A stretch of 19,458 bases of DNA, from assembly GCA_900555195.1 (NCBI GenBank), contig USKC01000018.1, forward strand, positions 1 to 19,458. The letters are read 5' to 3'. Under the pieces are notes generated by a model. That model saw only the letters and a program-made list of their open reading frames with translations. It searched no databases and was not told where the DNA came from. Positions 1 through 8,631 of the stretch are shown here, piece by piece. Within the stretch, counting starts at the first letter, position 1; the number at the start of each line of letters is the position of its first letter. The translations under genes were made by a program, and so were the position numbers. This DNA is from an uncultured Lachnospiraceae bacterium. Lineage in GTDB: Bacteria > Bacillota > Clostridia > Lachnospirales > Lachnospiraceae.

Positions 1-167
1 AACACGCCGGCAGAAGGGGCGCCGGAACGCGGAGGGCTGGGCAGTAACCCGGGCCACCATCTTTTTTCTGTACACTGCATGCTTATTTTGTTGAGAAATC
101 CACATTGCTAGTAGGAAGTATTTAATAAATCTTTAATAGATTTCCGTGTAATTTCACAGAATAAATA
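1..167. other. GC-rich edge followed by AT-rich spacer, no assignable gene
   Basis: The first 60 bases are GC-rich and could be the tail of an upstream gene or its 3' flank; two frames stay open into the window (stopping near 93 and 111) and a third stops at 45-47, and none gives a recognisable C-terminus. From about base 60 the composition changes abruptly to AT-rich, as expected for a promoter region. I cannot assign a coding function to this stretch. Confidence 0.4.
34..67 (+). terminator. possible weak intrinsic terminator of an upstream gene
   Basis: GGGCTGGG (34-41) can pair imperfectly with CCCGGGCC (48-55) around a short loop, with one wobble and one bulge. A run of six T follows at 62-67, but it starts several bases after the stem. 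It would end transcription entering from the left before the ftsH promoter. The stem is imperfect, so this is tentative. Confidence 0.3.
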
Positions 168-196
168 TTGATTTATAGGATTTGAAACCATATAAT
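168..196 (+). promoter_or_regulatory. sigma-A type promoter of ftsH
   Basis: TTGATT at 168-173 and a perfect TATAAT at 191-196 are separated by exactly 17 bases, in AT-rich sequence upstream of ftsH. The start of transcription would fall near 203, giving a 5' leader of about 170 bases before the ftsH start codon. Confidence 0.7.
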
Positions 197-214
197 AGGA
201 AACAGTTATACGCG

Positions 215-358
215 ATGAGGGAGAAAAATATACATTTTTTTAGATGCATTTCTCTTAAAAATTGTATTTTCCCCATATGTATAGAACAGACATCCGGTTT
301 TGAGAAGTGGATTTACGAAGATTTTCCGTCCGGGACGGTGAGCCAGGATGGTTTATAG
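215..358 (+). CDS. possible 47-codon leader ORF upstream of ftsH
   Basis: An ATG at 215 opens a 47-codon frame that stops at 356-358, 13 bases before the preferred ftsH start. The product would begin MREKNIHFFRC and contain several aromatic residues and three Cys. The only purine-rich site (AGGA, 197-200) is 14 bases from the ATG, too far for good initiation, and the predicted transcript start leaves only about 12 bases of 5' UTR. It could be a leader peptide or an accident of an AT-rich leader. I do not recognise the sequence. Confidence 0.18.
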   Translation: MREKNIHFFRCISLKNCIFPICIEQTSGFEKWIYEDFPSGTVSQDGL

Positions 359-371
359 AAAGGTTTGCAGA

Positions 372-2699
372 ATGGATAATAAGAATCTGAACAGCTATAA
401 CGGCGGTAATGGTTATAACAATAACGGCCAGGGCGGGGGCCCCGGCGGACAGGGAGGCCCGGGAAGCAATTCCCCTAAGAAGCAGAATCTCCTGATGCTT
501 CTGGCGGCGGCTCTGGTGACGCTGGTGTGCATGAGCTTTTTTATGAGGATGCTGAGCGGGGTATCCACCCAGGAGATCACCTATAATGAATTCCTGGATA
601 TGGTGGAGAACGGCCAGGTGGCCAGCGTGGAGATCACGGACACCCAGATCAACATCATCCCCAAGATGGAGGACACGGGCAATCCGTTCAGGCAGCAGCC
701 GGATATCAGTTATTATACAGGCGTGGTGGAGGACAAGGAGACGCTGACCGAGCGGCTGCTCGCGGCAGGCGTGGAAGTTCGCGGAGAAGTTCCGGATAAT
801 TCCGGTTTCCTGCTCTCCATCCTTCTCACCTATGTGCTGCCGTTCGTGATCATCATCTTCCTGTTTAACTTCCTGATGAAGAAGATGTCCGGCGGCGGAG
901 GCCCGATGGGGGTCGGCAAGAGCAACGCCAAGGTCTATGTACAGAAGGAGACCGGAGTGACGTTCCGTGATGTGGCGGGCGAAGATGAGGCGAAAGAGTC
1001 CCTACAGGAAGTAGTGGATTTCCTTCATAATCCGGGCAGATATTCCAAGATCGGTGCGAAGCTTCCCAAAGGTGCGCTTCTGGTGGGCCCTCCCGGAACA
1101 GGTAAGACGCTGCTGGCCAAGGCGGTGGCAGGCGAAGCCCATGTGCCGTTTTTCTCCCTGACAGGTTCTGACTTTATTGAATTATATGTAGGCGTGGGCG
1201 CTTCCCGCGTGCGCGATTTGTTTAAAGAGGCGACCAAGAATGCGCCCTGCATCATTTTCATTGATGAGATCGATGCAATCGGACGGAGCCGTGATTCCAA
1301 ATACGGCGGAGGAAATGAAGAACGGGAACAGACGCTCAATCAGCTGCTGTCCGAGATGGACGGATTTGACAGCTCCAGGGGAATTCTGATCCTGGGAGCC
1401 ACGAACAGGCCGGAGATTCTGGATAAGGCGCTGCTGCGTCCGGGGCGCTTTGACCGGCAGATCATTGTGGATAAGCCGGATCTGCGCGGCCGTGTGGAGA
1501 TTCTGAAGGTACACGCCAAAGATGTGCTGATGGATGATACGGTGGATCTGGATGCCATCGCGCTGGCCACGAGCGGCGCTGTGGGTTCCGATCTGGCGAA
1601 TATGATTAACGAAGCTGCCATTAATGCGGTAAAACAGGGCAGGGATTATGTCTGCCAGAAGGATCTGTTCGAGGCAGTGGAACAGGTGCTTGTGGGTAAA
1701 GAAAAGAAAGACCGGATCATGAGCAAAGAGGAGCGGCGGATCGTATCCTATCACGAAGTGGGCCATGCGTTGGTATCCGCCCTTCAGAAGAATTCCGAAC
1801 CCGTGCAGAAGATCACCATTGTTCCCAGAACCATGGGCGCTTTGGGATATGTCATGCAGGTGCCTGAGGAAGAGAAGTTCCTGAATACGGAAGCGGAACT
1901 GCATGCGATGCTGGTGGGGCTTCTGGCAGGGCGTGCTGCGGAGGAAATCGTATTTGATACGGTGACCACGGGAGCTTCCAATGATATCGAAAAAGCGACC
2001 AGCATAGCCAGGGCGATGGTGACGCAGTACGGCATGAGCAAGAAATTTGGCCTGATTGGGCTTCAGACGGTAGAAAGTCAGTATCTCGATGGCCGTGCGG
2101 TGATGAACTGCTCTGATGTGACCGCGGCTGAAGTGGATTCCGAAGTGATGAAAATACTGAAGGAATGCTACGAAGAAGCGCTGTCGCTGCTGCGTGAGAA
2201 CCGTGCGGTGATGGATAAGATTGCGGCATACCTGATTGAGAAAGAGACGATTACCGGCAAGGAATTCATGAAGATCTATCGCCGGGAAAAGGGAATTCCG
2301 GAACCGGAAGAGACACAGGAACAGCCCGGAAAGAGCACAGAGACGCAGGAAAGATTTGGCTTCCGGCAGGAATCCGGTTCTGCACAGGGGCAGCGGGCTG
2401 ATGGAAATACGGCGCCGCAGGGAGTCAGACCGGAACAGCCGGATGGAAGAACAGAACCCGCTGCGGGAGAGCAGAGCGAGCCTTACGGCCAGGCTGGCCC
2501 TGTTCAGGCGGATCCAAACCAGGATGGCTGGTGGGATCAGAGCAGCAGCGGAATCCCGGGACAAGATATGGGATTCTTCCGGGATGAGGAAGAACAGAAC
2601 GAAGATGGTCAGGATCACAAGGATGGTCAGAATCCTCCCCAGGGAACGGTGGGAAGATTTTCCAATACGGTGATTCCTCCTTCGGATCAGAACCACTAA
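372..2699 (+). CDS. ftsH: ATP-dependent zinc metalloprotease FtsH
   Basis: FtsH is a membrane-anchored hexameric AAA protease that degrades misfolded membrane proteins and short-lived regulators. The 775-aa product shows two membrane segments (about residues 39-60 and 145-170) flanking an extracytoplasmic domain, Walker A GPPGTGKT (239-246), Walker B IIFIDEID, the second region of homology with the arginine fingers (RPGRFDR), and the zinc site HEVGH (461-465), with the third ligand expected in [12 protein letters not shown] chose ATG 372 because AGAAAGG (357-363) lies 8 bases upstream; an in-frame ATG at 348 would add eight residues but has a poorer site. The protein is longer than the usual 600-650 aa: it has a Gly/Asn-rich N-terminal extension before the first membrane segment and a Gln/Gly/Pro-rich acidic C-terminal tail of about 125 residues. 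A promoter lies at 168-196. Confidence 0.97.
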   Translation: MDNKNLNSYNGGNGYNNNGQGGGPGGQGGPGSNSPKKQNLLMLLAAALVTLVCMSFFMRMLSGVSTQEITYNEFLDMVENGQVASVEITDTQINIIPKMEDTGNPFRQQPDISYYTGVVEDKETLTERLLAAGVEVRGEVPDNSGFLLSILLTYVLPFVIIIFLFNFLMKKMSGGGGPMGVGKSNAKVYVQKETGVTFRDVAGEDEAKESLQEVVDFLHNPGRYSKIGAKLPKGALLVGPPGTGKTLLAKAVAGEAHVPFFSLTGSDFIELYVGVGASRVRDLFKEATKNAPCIIFIDEIDAIGRSRDSKYGGGNEEREQTLNQLLSEMDGFDSSRGILILGATNRPEILDKALLRPGRFDRQIIVDKPDLRGRVEILKVHAKDVLMDDTVDLDAIALATSGAVGSDLANMINEAAINAVKQGRDYVCQKDLFEAVEQVLVGKEKKDRIMSKEERRIVSYHEVGHALVSALQKNSEPVQKITIVPRTMGALGYVMQVPEEEKFLNTEAELHAMLVGLLAGRAAEEIVFDTVTTGASNDIEKATSIARAMVTQYGMSKKFGLIGLQTVESQYLDGRAVMNCSDVTAAEVDSEVMKILKECYEEALSLLRENRAVMDKIAAYLIEKETITGKEFMKIYRREKGIPEPEETQEQPGKSTETQERFGFRQESGSAQGQRADGNTAPQGVRPEQPDGRTEPAAGEQSEPYGQAGPVQADPNQDGWWDQSSSGIPGQDMGFFRDEEEQNEDGQDHKDGQNPPQGTVGRFSNTVIPPSDQNH

Positions 2700-2707
2700 A
2701 CCATATG

Positions 2708-2829
2708 TCCCGCTGTGTGCGGCGGGAATACAAAGAATAGAACGGATGCCAGAGCAGCCTTCGCGCATGCGGAGACCGCCTCTGGCATTTTCCTAACAAC
2801 GGGCGGACCGCAAGGCGCGGCGCCCGTTG
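2708..2829 (+). other. three tandem stem-loops in the ftsH-uvrC gap
   Basis: Three perfect inverted repeats follow each other in 120 bases: TCCCGC/GCGGGA (2708-2713 with 2722-2727), ATGCCAGAG/CTCTGGCAT (2746-2754 with 2780-2788) and CAACGGGCG/CGCCCGTTG (2797-2805 with 2821-2829). Only the second is followed by a few T (2788-2791), so it may be a weak terminator. The others lack a T-run and are more likely RNA-processing or stability structures. Confidence 0.45.
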
Positions 2830-2861
2830 ATGGCGGCAGGTGTTCCATGGAGGGGAGCGAC

Positions 2862-4733
2862 ATGTTTCATTTTGAAGAAGAGTTGAAAAAACTTCCGGCC
2901 AAGCCGGGTGTTTATATCATGCATGATAAGGAGGATGCCATCATCTATGTGGGGAAGGCGATCAGCCTGCGCAACCGCGTGCGCTCTTATTTTCGGGAGA
3001 GCACGAACAAGAGCCCCAAGATCGAAAAGATGGTGACGAAGATCGCGCGCTTTGAATATATTGTGACGGATTCCGAACTGGAAGCGCTGGTTCTGGAAAA
3101 CAATCTGATCAAAGAACATAACCCCAAGTATAATACCATGCTGAAGGATGACAAAACCTACCCATATATTAAAGTGACTATGGGAGAAGAGTATCCGAGG
3201 GTTTTGTTTTCCAGGCAGATGAAAAAGGATAAATCCAGGTATTTCGGCCCTTTTACCTCCGCCTTTGCAGTGAAGGATACCATTGAACTGATTAATAAAT
3301 TGTATAAGCTGAGAACCTGCAACCGCGCCCTGCCACGGGATATCGGGCTGGATAGGCCATGCCTGAACTATCATATCAAACAGTGCAACGCGCCCTGCCA
3401 GGGATATGTGTCGAAAGAAGAATATCGCAGTCAGGTCGAACAGGCGCTGGATTTTCTGAACGGGAACTTCAACCCGATCCTGACGCAGCTGAAGCAGAAG
3501 ATGGAGGAGGCGTCGGAAAACATGGAGTTTGAAGAGGCGATTCGCTATCGGGATCTGTACAACAGCGTGAAGCAGGTGGCGCAAAAGCAGAAGATTACGG
3601 ATTCTGACGGAGAGGATAAGGACATCATCGCATTGGCAAAGGATGAGAATGATGCGGTGGTTCAGGTGTTCTTCGTGCGGGATGGAAAGCTCATCGGACG
3701 GGAACACTTTTTCATGACCCGCGTGGCGGACAGCACATCGGCACAGATCCTGCTGGATTTTGTCAAACAGTTCTATGCGGGGACGCCGTTTGTCCCGAAG
3801 GAGCTGATGCTTCAGGAAGAAATCGAGGATATTCCGGTGCTGGAACAGTATCTGACGATGCGCAGAGGAAGCCGGGTATACATCCGGGTTCCAAAGAAAG
3901 GGACGAAGGAAAAATTAGTGGAGCTTGCGGCTACCAATGCATCCCTGGTGCTGAGCAAAGACAGGGAGCGCATCAAGCGGGAGGAAGGAAGAACCATCGG
4001 GGCGGTGAAGGAGATCTGCTCTCTGCTTTCGCTGCCGGCGGCGGATCGCATGGAAGCGTTTGACATTTCCAATATCAGCGGGTTTGAAAACGTGGGCTCC
4101 ATGGTGGTCTATGAAAAGGGGAAACCCAAGCGGAGCGATTACAGGAAGTTCAAGATCAAAACGGTGGCCGGGCCGGACGATTATGCCTGTATGAGAGAAG
4201 TGCTGACCAGACGTTTCCGGCATGGAATGGAAGAGGCGAAGGAACTGTCCGAAAAGAATCTGGAGAAGGAATTCGGAAGCTTTACCAAGTTTCCGGATCT
4301 GCTGCTGATGGACGGAGGAAAAGGACAGGTGAACATTGCGCTGCAGGTCCTGAAGGAACTGCAGTTGTCCATCCCCGTATGCGGGATGGTGAAAGATGAC
4401 TACCACCGTACCCGGGGACTATATTATCAGAATCAGGAGATTGAGATCGATCCCCACAGCGAAGGGTTCAAGCTCATCACCAGAATTCAGGATGAAGCGC
4501 ACCGGTTTGCCATTGAATACCACCGTTCTCTGCGTGGAAAAGAACAGGTGCGTTCCGTGCTCGACGGCATTCCCGGAGTGGGGCCGGCAAGGCGTAAGGC
4601 GCTCATGCGCCATTTCCGCTCCATCGAGGACATCCGTCAGGCCAGCACGGAGGAATTGGCAGCGGTGCCGGAGATACCGGCCCATATCGCGGAAGAAATC
4701 TATTCTTTTTTTCATCAATCTGTGTTAGAATAA
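2862..4733 (+). CDS. uvrC: excinuclease ABC subunit C (UvrC)
   Basis: UvrC makes both incisions in the UvrABC nucleotide excision repair pathway. The 623-aa product has the usual architecture and length. An N-terminal GIY-YIG nuclease domain has GVY at 16-18 and YVG at 29-31 and is followed by [13 protein letters not shown] motif sits around residues 200-240 ([19 protein letters not shown]). A RNase H-like second nuclease domain includes FDISNISG and [10 protein letters not shown], and a C-terminal helix-hairpin-helix is seen in [16 protein letters not shown] 2862 is chosen because GGAGGGG (2849-2855) lies 6 bases upstream and [18 protein letters not shown] matches typical UvrC N-termini. Longer in-frame starts at 2715 and 2847 run through non-conserved intergenic sequence that contains hairpins. 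Confidence 0.97.
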   Translation: MFHFEEELKKLPAKPGVYIMHDKEDAIIYVGKAISLRNRVRSYFRESTNKSPKIEKMVTKIARFEYIVTDSELEALVLENNLIKEHNPKYNTMLKDDKTYPYIKVTMGEEYPRVLFSRQMKKDKSRYFGPFTSAFAVKDTIELINKLYKLRTCNRALPRDIGLDRPCLNYHIKQCNAPCQGYVSKEEYRSQVEQALDFLNGNFNPILTQLKQKMEEASENMEFEEAIRYRDLYNSVKQVAQKQKITDSDGEDKDIIALAKDENDAVVQVFFVRDGKLIGREHFFMTRVADSTSAQILLDFVKQFYAGTPFVPKELMLQEEIEDIPVLEQYLTMRRGSRVYIRVPKKGTKEKLVELAATNASLVLSKDRERIKREEGRTIGAVKEICSLLSLPAADRMEAFDISNISGFENVGSMVVYEKGKPKRSDYRKFKIKTVAGPDDYACMREVLTRRFRHGMEEAKELSEKNLEKEFGSFTKFPDLLLMDGGKGQVNIALQVLKELQLSIPVCGMVKDDYHRTRGLYYQNQEIEIDPHSEGFKLITRIQDEAHRFAIEYHRSLRGKEQVRSVLDGIPGVGPARRKALMRHFRSIEDIRQASTEELAAVPEIPAHIAEEIYSFFHQSVLE

Positions 4734-4826
4734 TTCCATATGGATGAAAGCAGGGGAAGGAACCCCGCCGTTTGTATTCCCGGAAACGGACAGGTTGAAT
4801 TAAGTAGAAAAGCGGAGGATAAATGT

Positions 4827-5771
4827 ATGGCGCATGTGAATCTGATTCAGCTGATCGAAAAGATGAAGCTGGAGAATTTAACGCCCGATATTGATATAAA
4901 GGGGAAACGGATTACGCAGCCGGATATCATCAGGCCTGCATTGCAGTTGGCGGGATATTTTGAGCATTATGAGACGACGCGCCTCCAGATTGTGGGCTAT
5001 GTGGAATATTCTTACATGGAAGCGATGACGGAAGAGAGAAAGCAGGAGATTTTTTCCCAGCTGCTGTCTCCCACAATTCCCTGTGTGGTTTTCTGCCGCG
5101 AACTTCGGCCGGATCCGCTCTTTTTGAAGATTGCGGAGGAGAGGAAGGTCCCGGTCCTGATGACGAGAAAGGCAACTTCAGCGTTCATGGCGGAAGCGAT
5201 CCGCTGGCTGAATGTGATGCTTGCACCCTGCATCTCGGTGCACGGTGTTCTGGTGGACGTCTATGGTGAGGGCGTGCTGATTACAGGAGAGAGCGGAATC
5301 GGAAAATCAGAGGCGGCGTTGGAACTGATTAAGAGAGGACATCGTCTGGTATCGGACGATGTGGTGGAAATCCGCAAAGTCAGCGATGATACGCTGATTG
5401 GAACCGCGCCGGATATCACGAAGCACTTCATTGAACTGAGAGGTATCGGCATCATTGACGTGAAGACGCTGTTCGGTGTTTCCAGCGTGCGTGATACGCA
5501 GAGCATCGATCTGGTAATCCGTCTGGAAGACTGGAATAAGGATAAAGAATATGACAGACTCGGTCTGGAAGAAGAATATACGGATTATCTTGGCAATAAG
5601 GTAGTCTGCCACAGCATCCCGATTCGGCCGGGCAGAAATCTGGCCGTGATCTGTGAATCAGCGGCTGTAAATCACCGTCAGAAGAAGATGGGATATAATG
5701 CGGCACAGGAACTTTATACCCGTGTGCAGAATTCGCTGGCGCGCAGAAGAGAAGAAGAGGAGGAAATCTGA
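4827..5771 (+). CDS. hprK: HPr kinase/phosphorylase
   Basis: HprK phosphorylates and dephosphorylates Ser46 of HPr and HPr-like proteins, linking glycolytic state to carbon catabolite repression in Firmicutes. The 314-aa product has the family's usual length. It shows the P-loop GESGIGKS (154-161), the conserved HG at 139-140 ahead of it, the SDDVVEI segment, and the HprK signature ELRGIGIIDVKTLFGV from residue 203. ATG 4827 follows GGAGGA (4814-4819) with 7 bases spacing; an upstream in-frame ATG at 4740 would add 29 unconserved residues. It lies 93 bases after uvrC and 3 bases before the glucokinase gene, so it is probably co-transcribed with it. Its likely substrate, an HPr-like protein with Ser46, is encoded five genes downstream. 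Confidence 0.97.
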   Translation: MAHVNLIQLIEKMKLENLTPDIDIKGKRITQPDIIRPALQLAGYFEHYETTRLQIVGYVEYSYMEAMTEERKQEIFSQLLSPTIPCVVFCRELRPDPLFLKIAEERKVPVLMTRKATSAFMAEAIRWLNVMLAPCISVHGVLVDVYGEGVLITGESGIGKSEAALELIKRGHRLVSDDVVEIRKVSDDTLIGTAPDITKHFIELRGIGIIDVKTLFGVSSVRDTQSIDLVIRLEDWNKDKEYDRLGLEEEYTDYLGNKVVCHSIPIRPGRNLAVICESAAVNHRQKKMGYNAAQELYTRVQNSLARRREEEEEI

Positions 5772-5774
5772 ACG

Positions 5775-6713
5775 ATGGGAAAATACTGCTTTGGGGTAGA
5801 CGTGGGAGGAACCACGGTAAAAATGGGCTTTTTTGATACAGAGGGGAATCTCCTGGAGAAATGGGAGATCCCTACGCGGACGGAAGAAGGGGGAAAAAAC
5901 ATCCTTCCTGACGTGGCGGCGAGCATCCTCGATAAGATAAAGGAAAGGGAAGTATCCCGGGAGGAAATCATCGGCGTTGGAATCGGCGCGCCCGGCCCGA
6001 TCGATGGAAAAGGGACCGTGTACAATGCGGTGAACCTGGGCTGGGGAACTTTCAGCATTAAGAATGAACTGCAGAGCCTTCTGAATATCTCTGTAGAAGC
6101 CGGTAATGACGCGAATGTGGCTGCGCTGGGAGAGATGTGGAAGGGCGGCGGCCAGGGACACAGCAGCCTGGTTGCCGTGACTCTGGGAACCGGCGTTGGC
6201 GGCGGAATCATTGCGGACGGACGGATCCTTTCGGGCGCTACCGGTGCGGCCGGAGAAATCGGCCATATTCATGTGATGGACGGCGAGACGGAGAGATGCA
6301 ACTGCGGCAACTATGGATGCCTGGAGCAGTATACCTCCGCTACGGGAATTGTACGTCTGGCCAAGCGCAGGCTGGCGAAGGATGATAAACCCAGTACGCT
6401 GCGCAACCACCAGGAGATCTCTGCCAAAACTGTTTTTGATGCGGTTAAGGAAGGAGATGAACTGGCTGTCGAGGTGGCAGAACAGTTCGGTGAAATTCTG
6501 GGAAAGGCGCTTGCGGATATCGCGGGCGTGGTGAATCCGGAGATCTTTGTGATCGGCGGCGGAGTGTCCAAGGCAGGCCCGATTTTGCTGGATTTCATTC
6601 AGAAGAATTATACGCCGTATGTGTTTGCGGGCAGCCGCGGAGCGCTTTTTGCGCTGGCCACGCTCGGAAATGATGCAGGTATTTACGGAGCTGCCAAGAT
6701 GGTTTTGGATTAA
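5775..6713 (+). CDS. glcK: ROK-family glucokinase
   Basis: This enzyme phosphorylates glucose with ATP to glucose-6-phosphate in the cytoplasm. The 312-aa product has the ROK nucleotide motif DVGGTT (9-14), GAPGPIDG (71-78), the sugar-binding and catalytic region AGNDANVAALGE with catalytic Asp112, GTGVGGG (138-144), EIGH with the zinc His164, and the ROK zinc cluster CNCGNYGC (Cys175, Cys177, Cys182). The start ATG is 3 bases after the hprK stop, with AGGAGG-type sequence inside the hprK tail, pointing to translational coupling. ROK proteins can also act on N-acetylhexosamines or be repressors; no helix-turn-helix is present, so it is a kinase. Glucose is the best guess because the length and zinc motif match Gram-positive GlcK. 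Confidence 0.92.
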   Translation: MGKYCFGVDVGGTTVKMGFFDTEGNLLEKWEIPTRTEEGGKNILPDVAASILDKIKEREVSREEIIGVGIGAPGPIDGKGTVYNAVNLGWGTFSIKNELQSLLNISVEAGNDANVAALGEMWKGGGQGHSSLVAVTLGTGVGGGIIADGRILSGATGAAGEIGHIHVMDGETERCNCGNYGCLEQYTSATGIVRLAKRRLAKDDKPSTLRNHQEISAKTVFDAVKEGDELAVEVAEQFGEILGKALADIAGVVNPEIFVIGGGVSKAGPILLDFIQKNYTPYVFAGSRGALFALATLGNDAGIYGAAKMVLD

Positions 6714-6768
6714 GGGGCTTGTAAGTGGCCAAGATATGTGAAAAGTAAATGAGGGATGGGAAGCAGGA

Positions 6769-7680
6769 GTGAGTAGAGCTTTAATTGAATTTCTGGAAAC
6801 GATCGTGCCTTCGGAGAATGTCCGGCAGCAGGAGCCTATGGCGGCGCATACCACATTCCGGGTAGGAGGCCCGGCGGACGTGTTTGTTACCGTTTCAGAG
6901 GAAGAACAGCTGAGGAAGATCCTCAAGTATCTTGATCTTACCGGTTGGTCCTACTTTTTACTGGGATGCGGCAGCAACCTTTTGGTATCAGACAGGGGCT
7001 ATCGGGGCGTGGTGATCCGGCTGGATGGAGCGTTCGGAGGGGTGCGTGTGGATGGCAGGCGGATAACGGCCGGTTCTTCCGCTTTGCTGTCACAGGTAGC
7101 GCGGGCCGCCTGCGAGAATTCCCTGTGTGGACTGGAATTCGCCTCGGGAATTCCGGGAAGCGTCGGAGGCGGTGTGCGCATGAATGCGGGGGCCTATGGC
7201 GGAGAAATGGCGCAGGTGGTCCGAACCGTCCGGGTCATGTACAAGGACGGCAGCATCATGGAACTGGACAATAACACGATGGAATTCGGTTACCGCAGCA
7301 GTGTTCTTAAGGATCGCCCTTATGTGGTTCTGGATGTGACAATGGAACTAGAAGAGGGAAAAAAAGAAGAGATTCTGGAACGCATGAAGGAACTGGCGGC
7401 CAGAAGAAGGGAAAAGCAGCCGCTGGAATATGCGAGCGCCGGAAGCACCTTTAAGAGACCGGAAGGATATTTCGCAGGCAAGTTAATCATGGATGCAGGC
7501 ATGCGCGGAGCCCGGATTGGAGGCGCACGGGTGTCGGATAAGCACTGTGGCTTCATTATCAATGACGGAACGGCAACCGCGGCGGACATTGCAGAACTGA
7601 TTGAAGAAGTGACTGAGACGGTGAAGGAGAAATTTGGCGTGCGTCTGGAACCGGAAGTGATTTTCCTCGGAGACTTTTAG
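6769..7680 (+). CDS. murB: UDP-N-acetylenolpyruvoylglucosamine reductase (MurB)
   Basis: MurB is a flavoenzyme that uses NADPH to make UDP-N-acetylmuramate for peptidoglycan. The 303-aa product shows the FAD-binding motifs HTTFRVGGPA (27-36), GCGSNLLVSD (66-75) and GIPGSVGGGVRMNAGAYGGE (127-146). The catalytic residues are Arg176 in GYRSS, Ser226 in SAGSTFKRP and Glu296 in LEPEV. It lacks the extra domain of E. coli-type MurB and fits the shorter type II enzymes of Gram-positives. The start is GTG 6769; GAGGGATGGG (6751-6760) lies about 8 bases upstream and no in-frame ATG is available before the conserved region except Met24, which would trim the N-terminus. The gene sits 55 bases after glcK in the same orientation. 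Confidence 0.96.
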   Translation: MSRALIEFLETIVPSENVRQQEPMAAHTTFRVGGPADVFVTVSEEEQLRKILKYLDLTGWSYFLLGCGSNLLVSDRGYRGVVIRLDGAFGGVRVDGRRITAGSSALLSQVARAACENSLCGLEFASGIPGSVGGGVRMNAGAYGGEMAQVVRTVRVMYKDGSIMELDNNTMEFGYRSSVLKDRPYVVLDVTMELEEGKKEEILERMKELAARRREKQPLEYASAGSTFKRPEGYFAGKLIMDAGMRGARIGGARVSDKHCGFIINDGTATAADIAELIEEVTETVKEKFGVRLEPEVIFLGDF

Positions 7681-7688
7681 GGTCAGGT

Positions 7689-7720
7689 GCGGGGCGGCGT
7701 GAAAACGGACGGCGCCCCGC
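7689..7720 (+). other. GC-rich stem-loop between murB and rapZ
   Basis: GCGGGGCG (7689-7696) and CGCCCCGC (7713-7720) form a perfect 8-bp stem that begins 9 bases after the murB stop. No T-run follows, so it is not a standard terminator. It may protect the 3' end of upstream mRNA or mark an RNA-processing site within the operon. Confidence 0.4.
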
Positions 7721-7757
7721 ATCGTTTGTGGCAGGCCCGGATTGGGGAGGTTGGCAG

Positions 7758-8618
7758 ATGAGATTCGTAATCGTAACAGGAATGAGCGGGGGCGGGAAAA
7801 GCACAGCCATGAGAATGCTGGAGGATGTCGGCTTCTTTTGCGTGGATAATTTGCCGGTGCCTCTGATTGAGAAGTTCATGGAGCTTCTGATGACACCGAA
7901 CAATGAGATTTCCAAAGCGGCGCTGGGCCTGGATGTGCGGGCGGATCAATCCTTTGGAGACGCCATGAAGATCCTGGACAAGCTGAGGCAGAACGGCTTT
8001 ATATTTGAAATTCTCTTTATGGACGCCAGCGATGAAACATTGGTGAGGCGCTATAAGGAAACCCGGCGGATGCATCCGCTGTGTACACCGGCTGAGAACC
8101 GTGTGGAGGACGGAATCCGTAAAGAGAGAGCGATCCTTGCGCAGATGAAGAAGCAGGCGGATTATGTGATTGACACGTCAAAGCTTCTGACAAGGGAACT
8201 GAAGGAAGAAATAGACAGAATCTTTGTGCAGAATGGTGAATATAATAACCTCATGGTCAGTATCGTTTCCTTTGGATTCAAGCATGGGATTCCTGCAGAC
8301 GCGGATCTGGTATTCGATGTCCGGTTTCTGCCGAATCCGTTTTATATCGATGAATTAAAATATATGACTGGAAATGATAAAGGCGTACAGGATTATGTGA
8401 TGGGATTCCCTGAGGCCGGAGAGTTTATGGAACGGCTGGAGGACATGCTGTTGTTTCTGATTCCGAATTATATTAAAGAGGGAAAGTATCAACTGGTGAT
8501 CGGGATTGGCTGCACGGGAGGAAAACACCGCAGCGTGACGCTGGCGAACGAACTCTATAAGAGGCTTAAGGATAAAGGGAGTTACGGGCTGACGATCAGT
8601 CACAGGGACGTGAAGTAA
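7758..8618 (+). CDS. rapZ: RNase adapter/nucleotide-binding protein RapZ (YvcJ family)
   Basis: RapZ-family proteins bind nucleotides through an N-terminal P-loop. In enterobacteria they bind small RNAs through the C-terminal domain to control glucosamine-6-phosphate synthesis; in Bacillus the homologue YvcJ is a GTPase/ATPase whose mechanism is less clear. The 286-aa product has Walker A GMSGGGKS (8-15) and the conserved C-terminal GIGCTGGKHRSV segment. ATG 7758 follows GGGGAGG (7744-7750) with 7 bases spacing; the in-frame ATG at 7728 adds ten residues with no ribosome binding site. The gene lies in the classical rapZ-whiA neighbourhood, 13 bases before the preferred whiA start, but the usual yvcK/glmR gene between them is missing. 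Confidence 0.95.
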   Translation: MRFVIVTGMSGGGKSTAMRMLEDVGFFCVDNLPVPLIEKFMELLMTPNNEISKAALGLDVRADQSFGDAMKILDKLRQNGFIFEILFMDASDETLVRRYKETRRMHPLCTPAENRVEDGIRKERAILAQMKKQADYVIDTSKLLTRELKEEIDRIFVQNGEYNNLMVSIVSFGFKHGIPADADLVFDVRFLPNPFYIDELKYMTGNDKGVQDYVMGFPEAGEFMERLEDMLLFLIPNYIKEGKYQLVIGIGCTGGKHRSVTLANELYKRLKDKGSYGLTISHRDVK

Positions 8619-8631
8619 AGGCGGGATGAGC

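Noticed and set aside
1..60. Possible relation of the GC-rich window edge to the repeat region at 11341-11380
   Set aside because: Only about ten scattered bases (CCCAGCC and neighbours, on opposite strands) agree, which is not above chance for GC-rich DNA.
1182..2768. 528-codon ORF on the minus strand opposite ftsH
   Set aside because: It lies antisense to a fully conserved ftsH, has no family motif and no ribosome binding site, and its amino acid composition is typical of shadow frames in biased coding DNA.
2715..2861. Longer N-terminus of UvrC starting at 2715
   Set aside because: The extension is unconserved, runs through intergenic hairpins, and lacks a ribosome binding site, whereas 2862 has a clear one.
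4795..4823. TTGAAT-17-GATAAA promoter candidate upstream of hprK
   Set aside because: Its -10 box overlaps the ribosome binding site, so transcription would start after the hprK start codon; it cannot serve hprK.
5658..6926. 422-codon minus-strand ORF opposite the glucokinase gene
   Set aside because: It spans parts of three real genes on the other strand, has no recognisable domain, and is explained by codon bias of the ROK gene.
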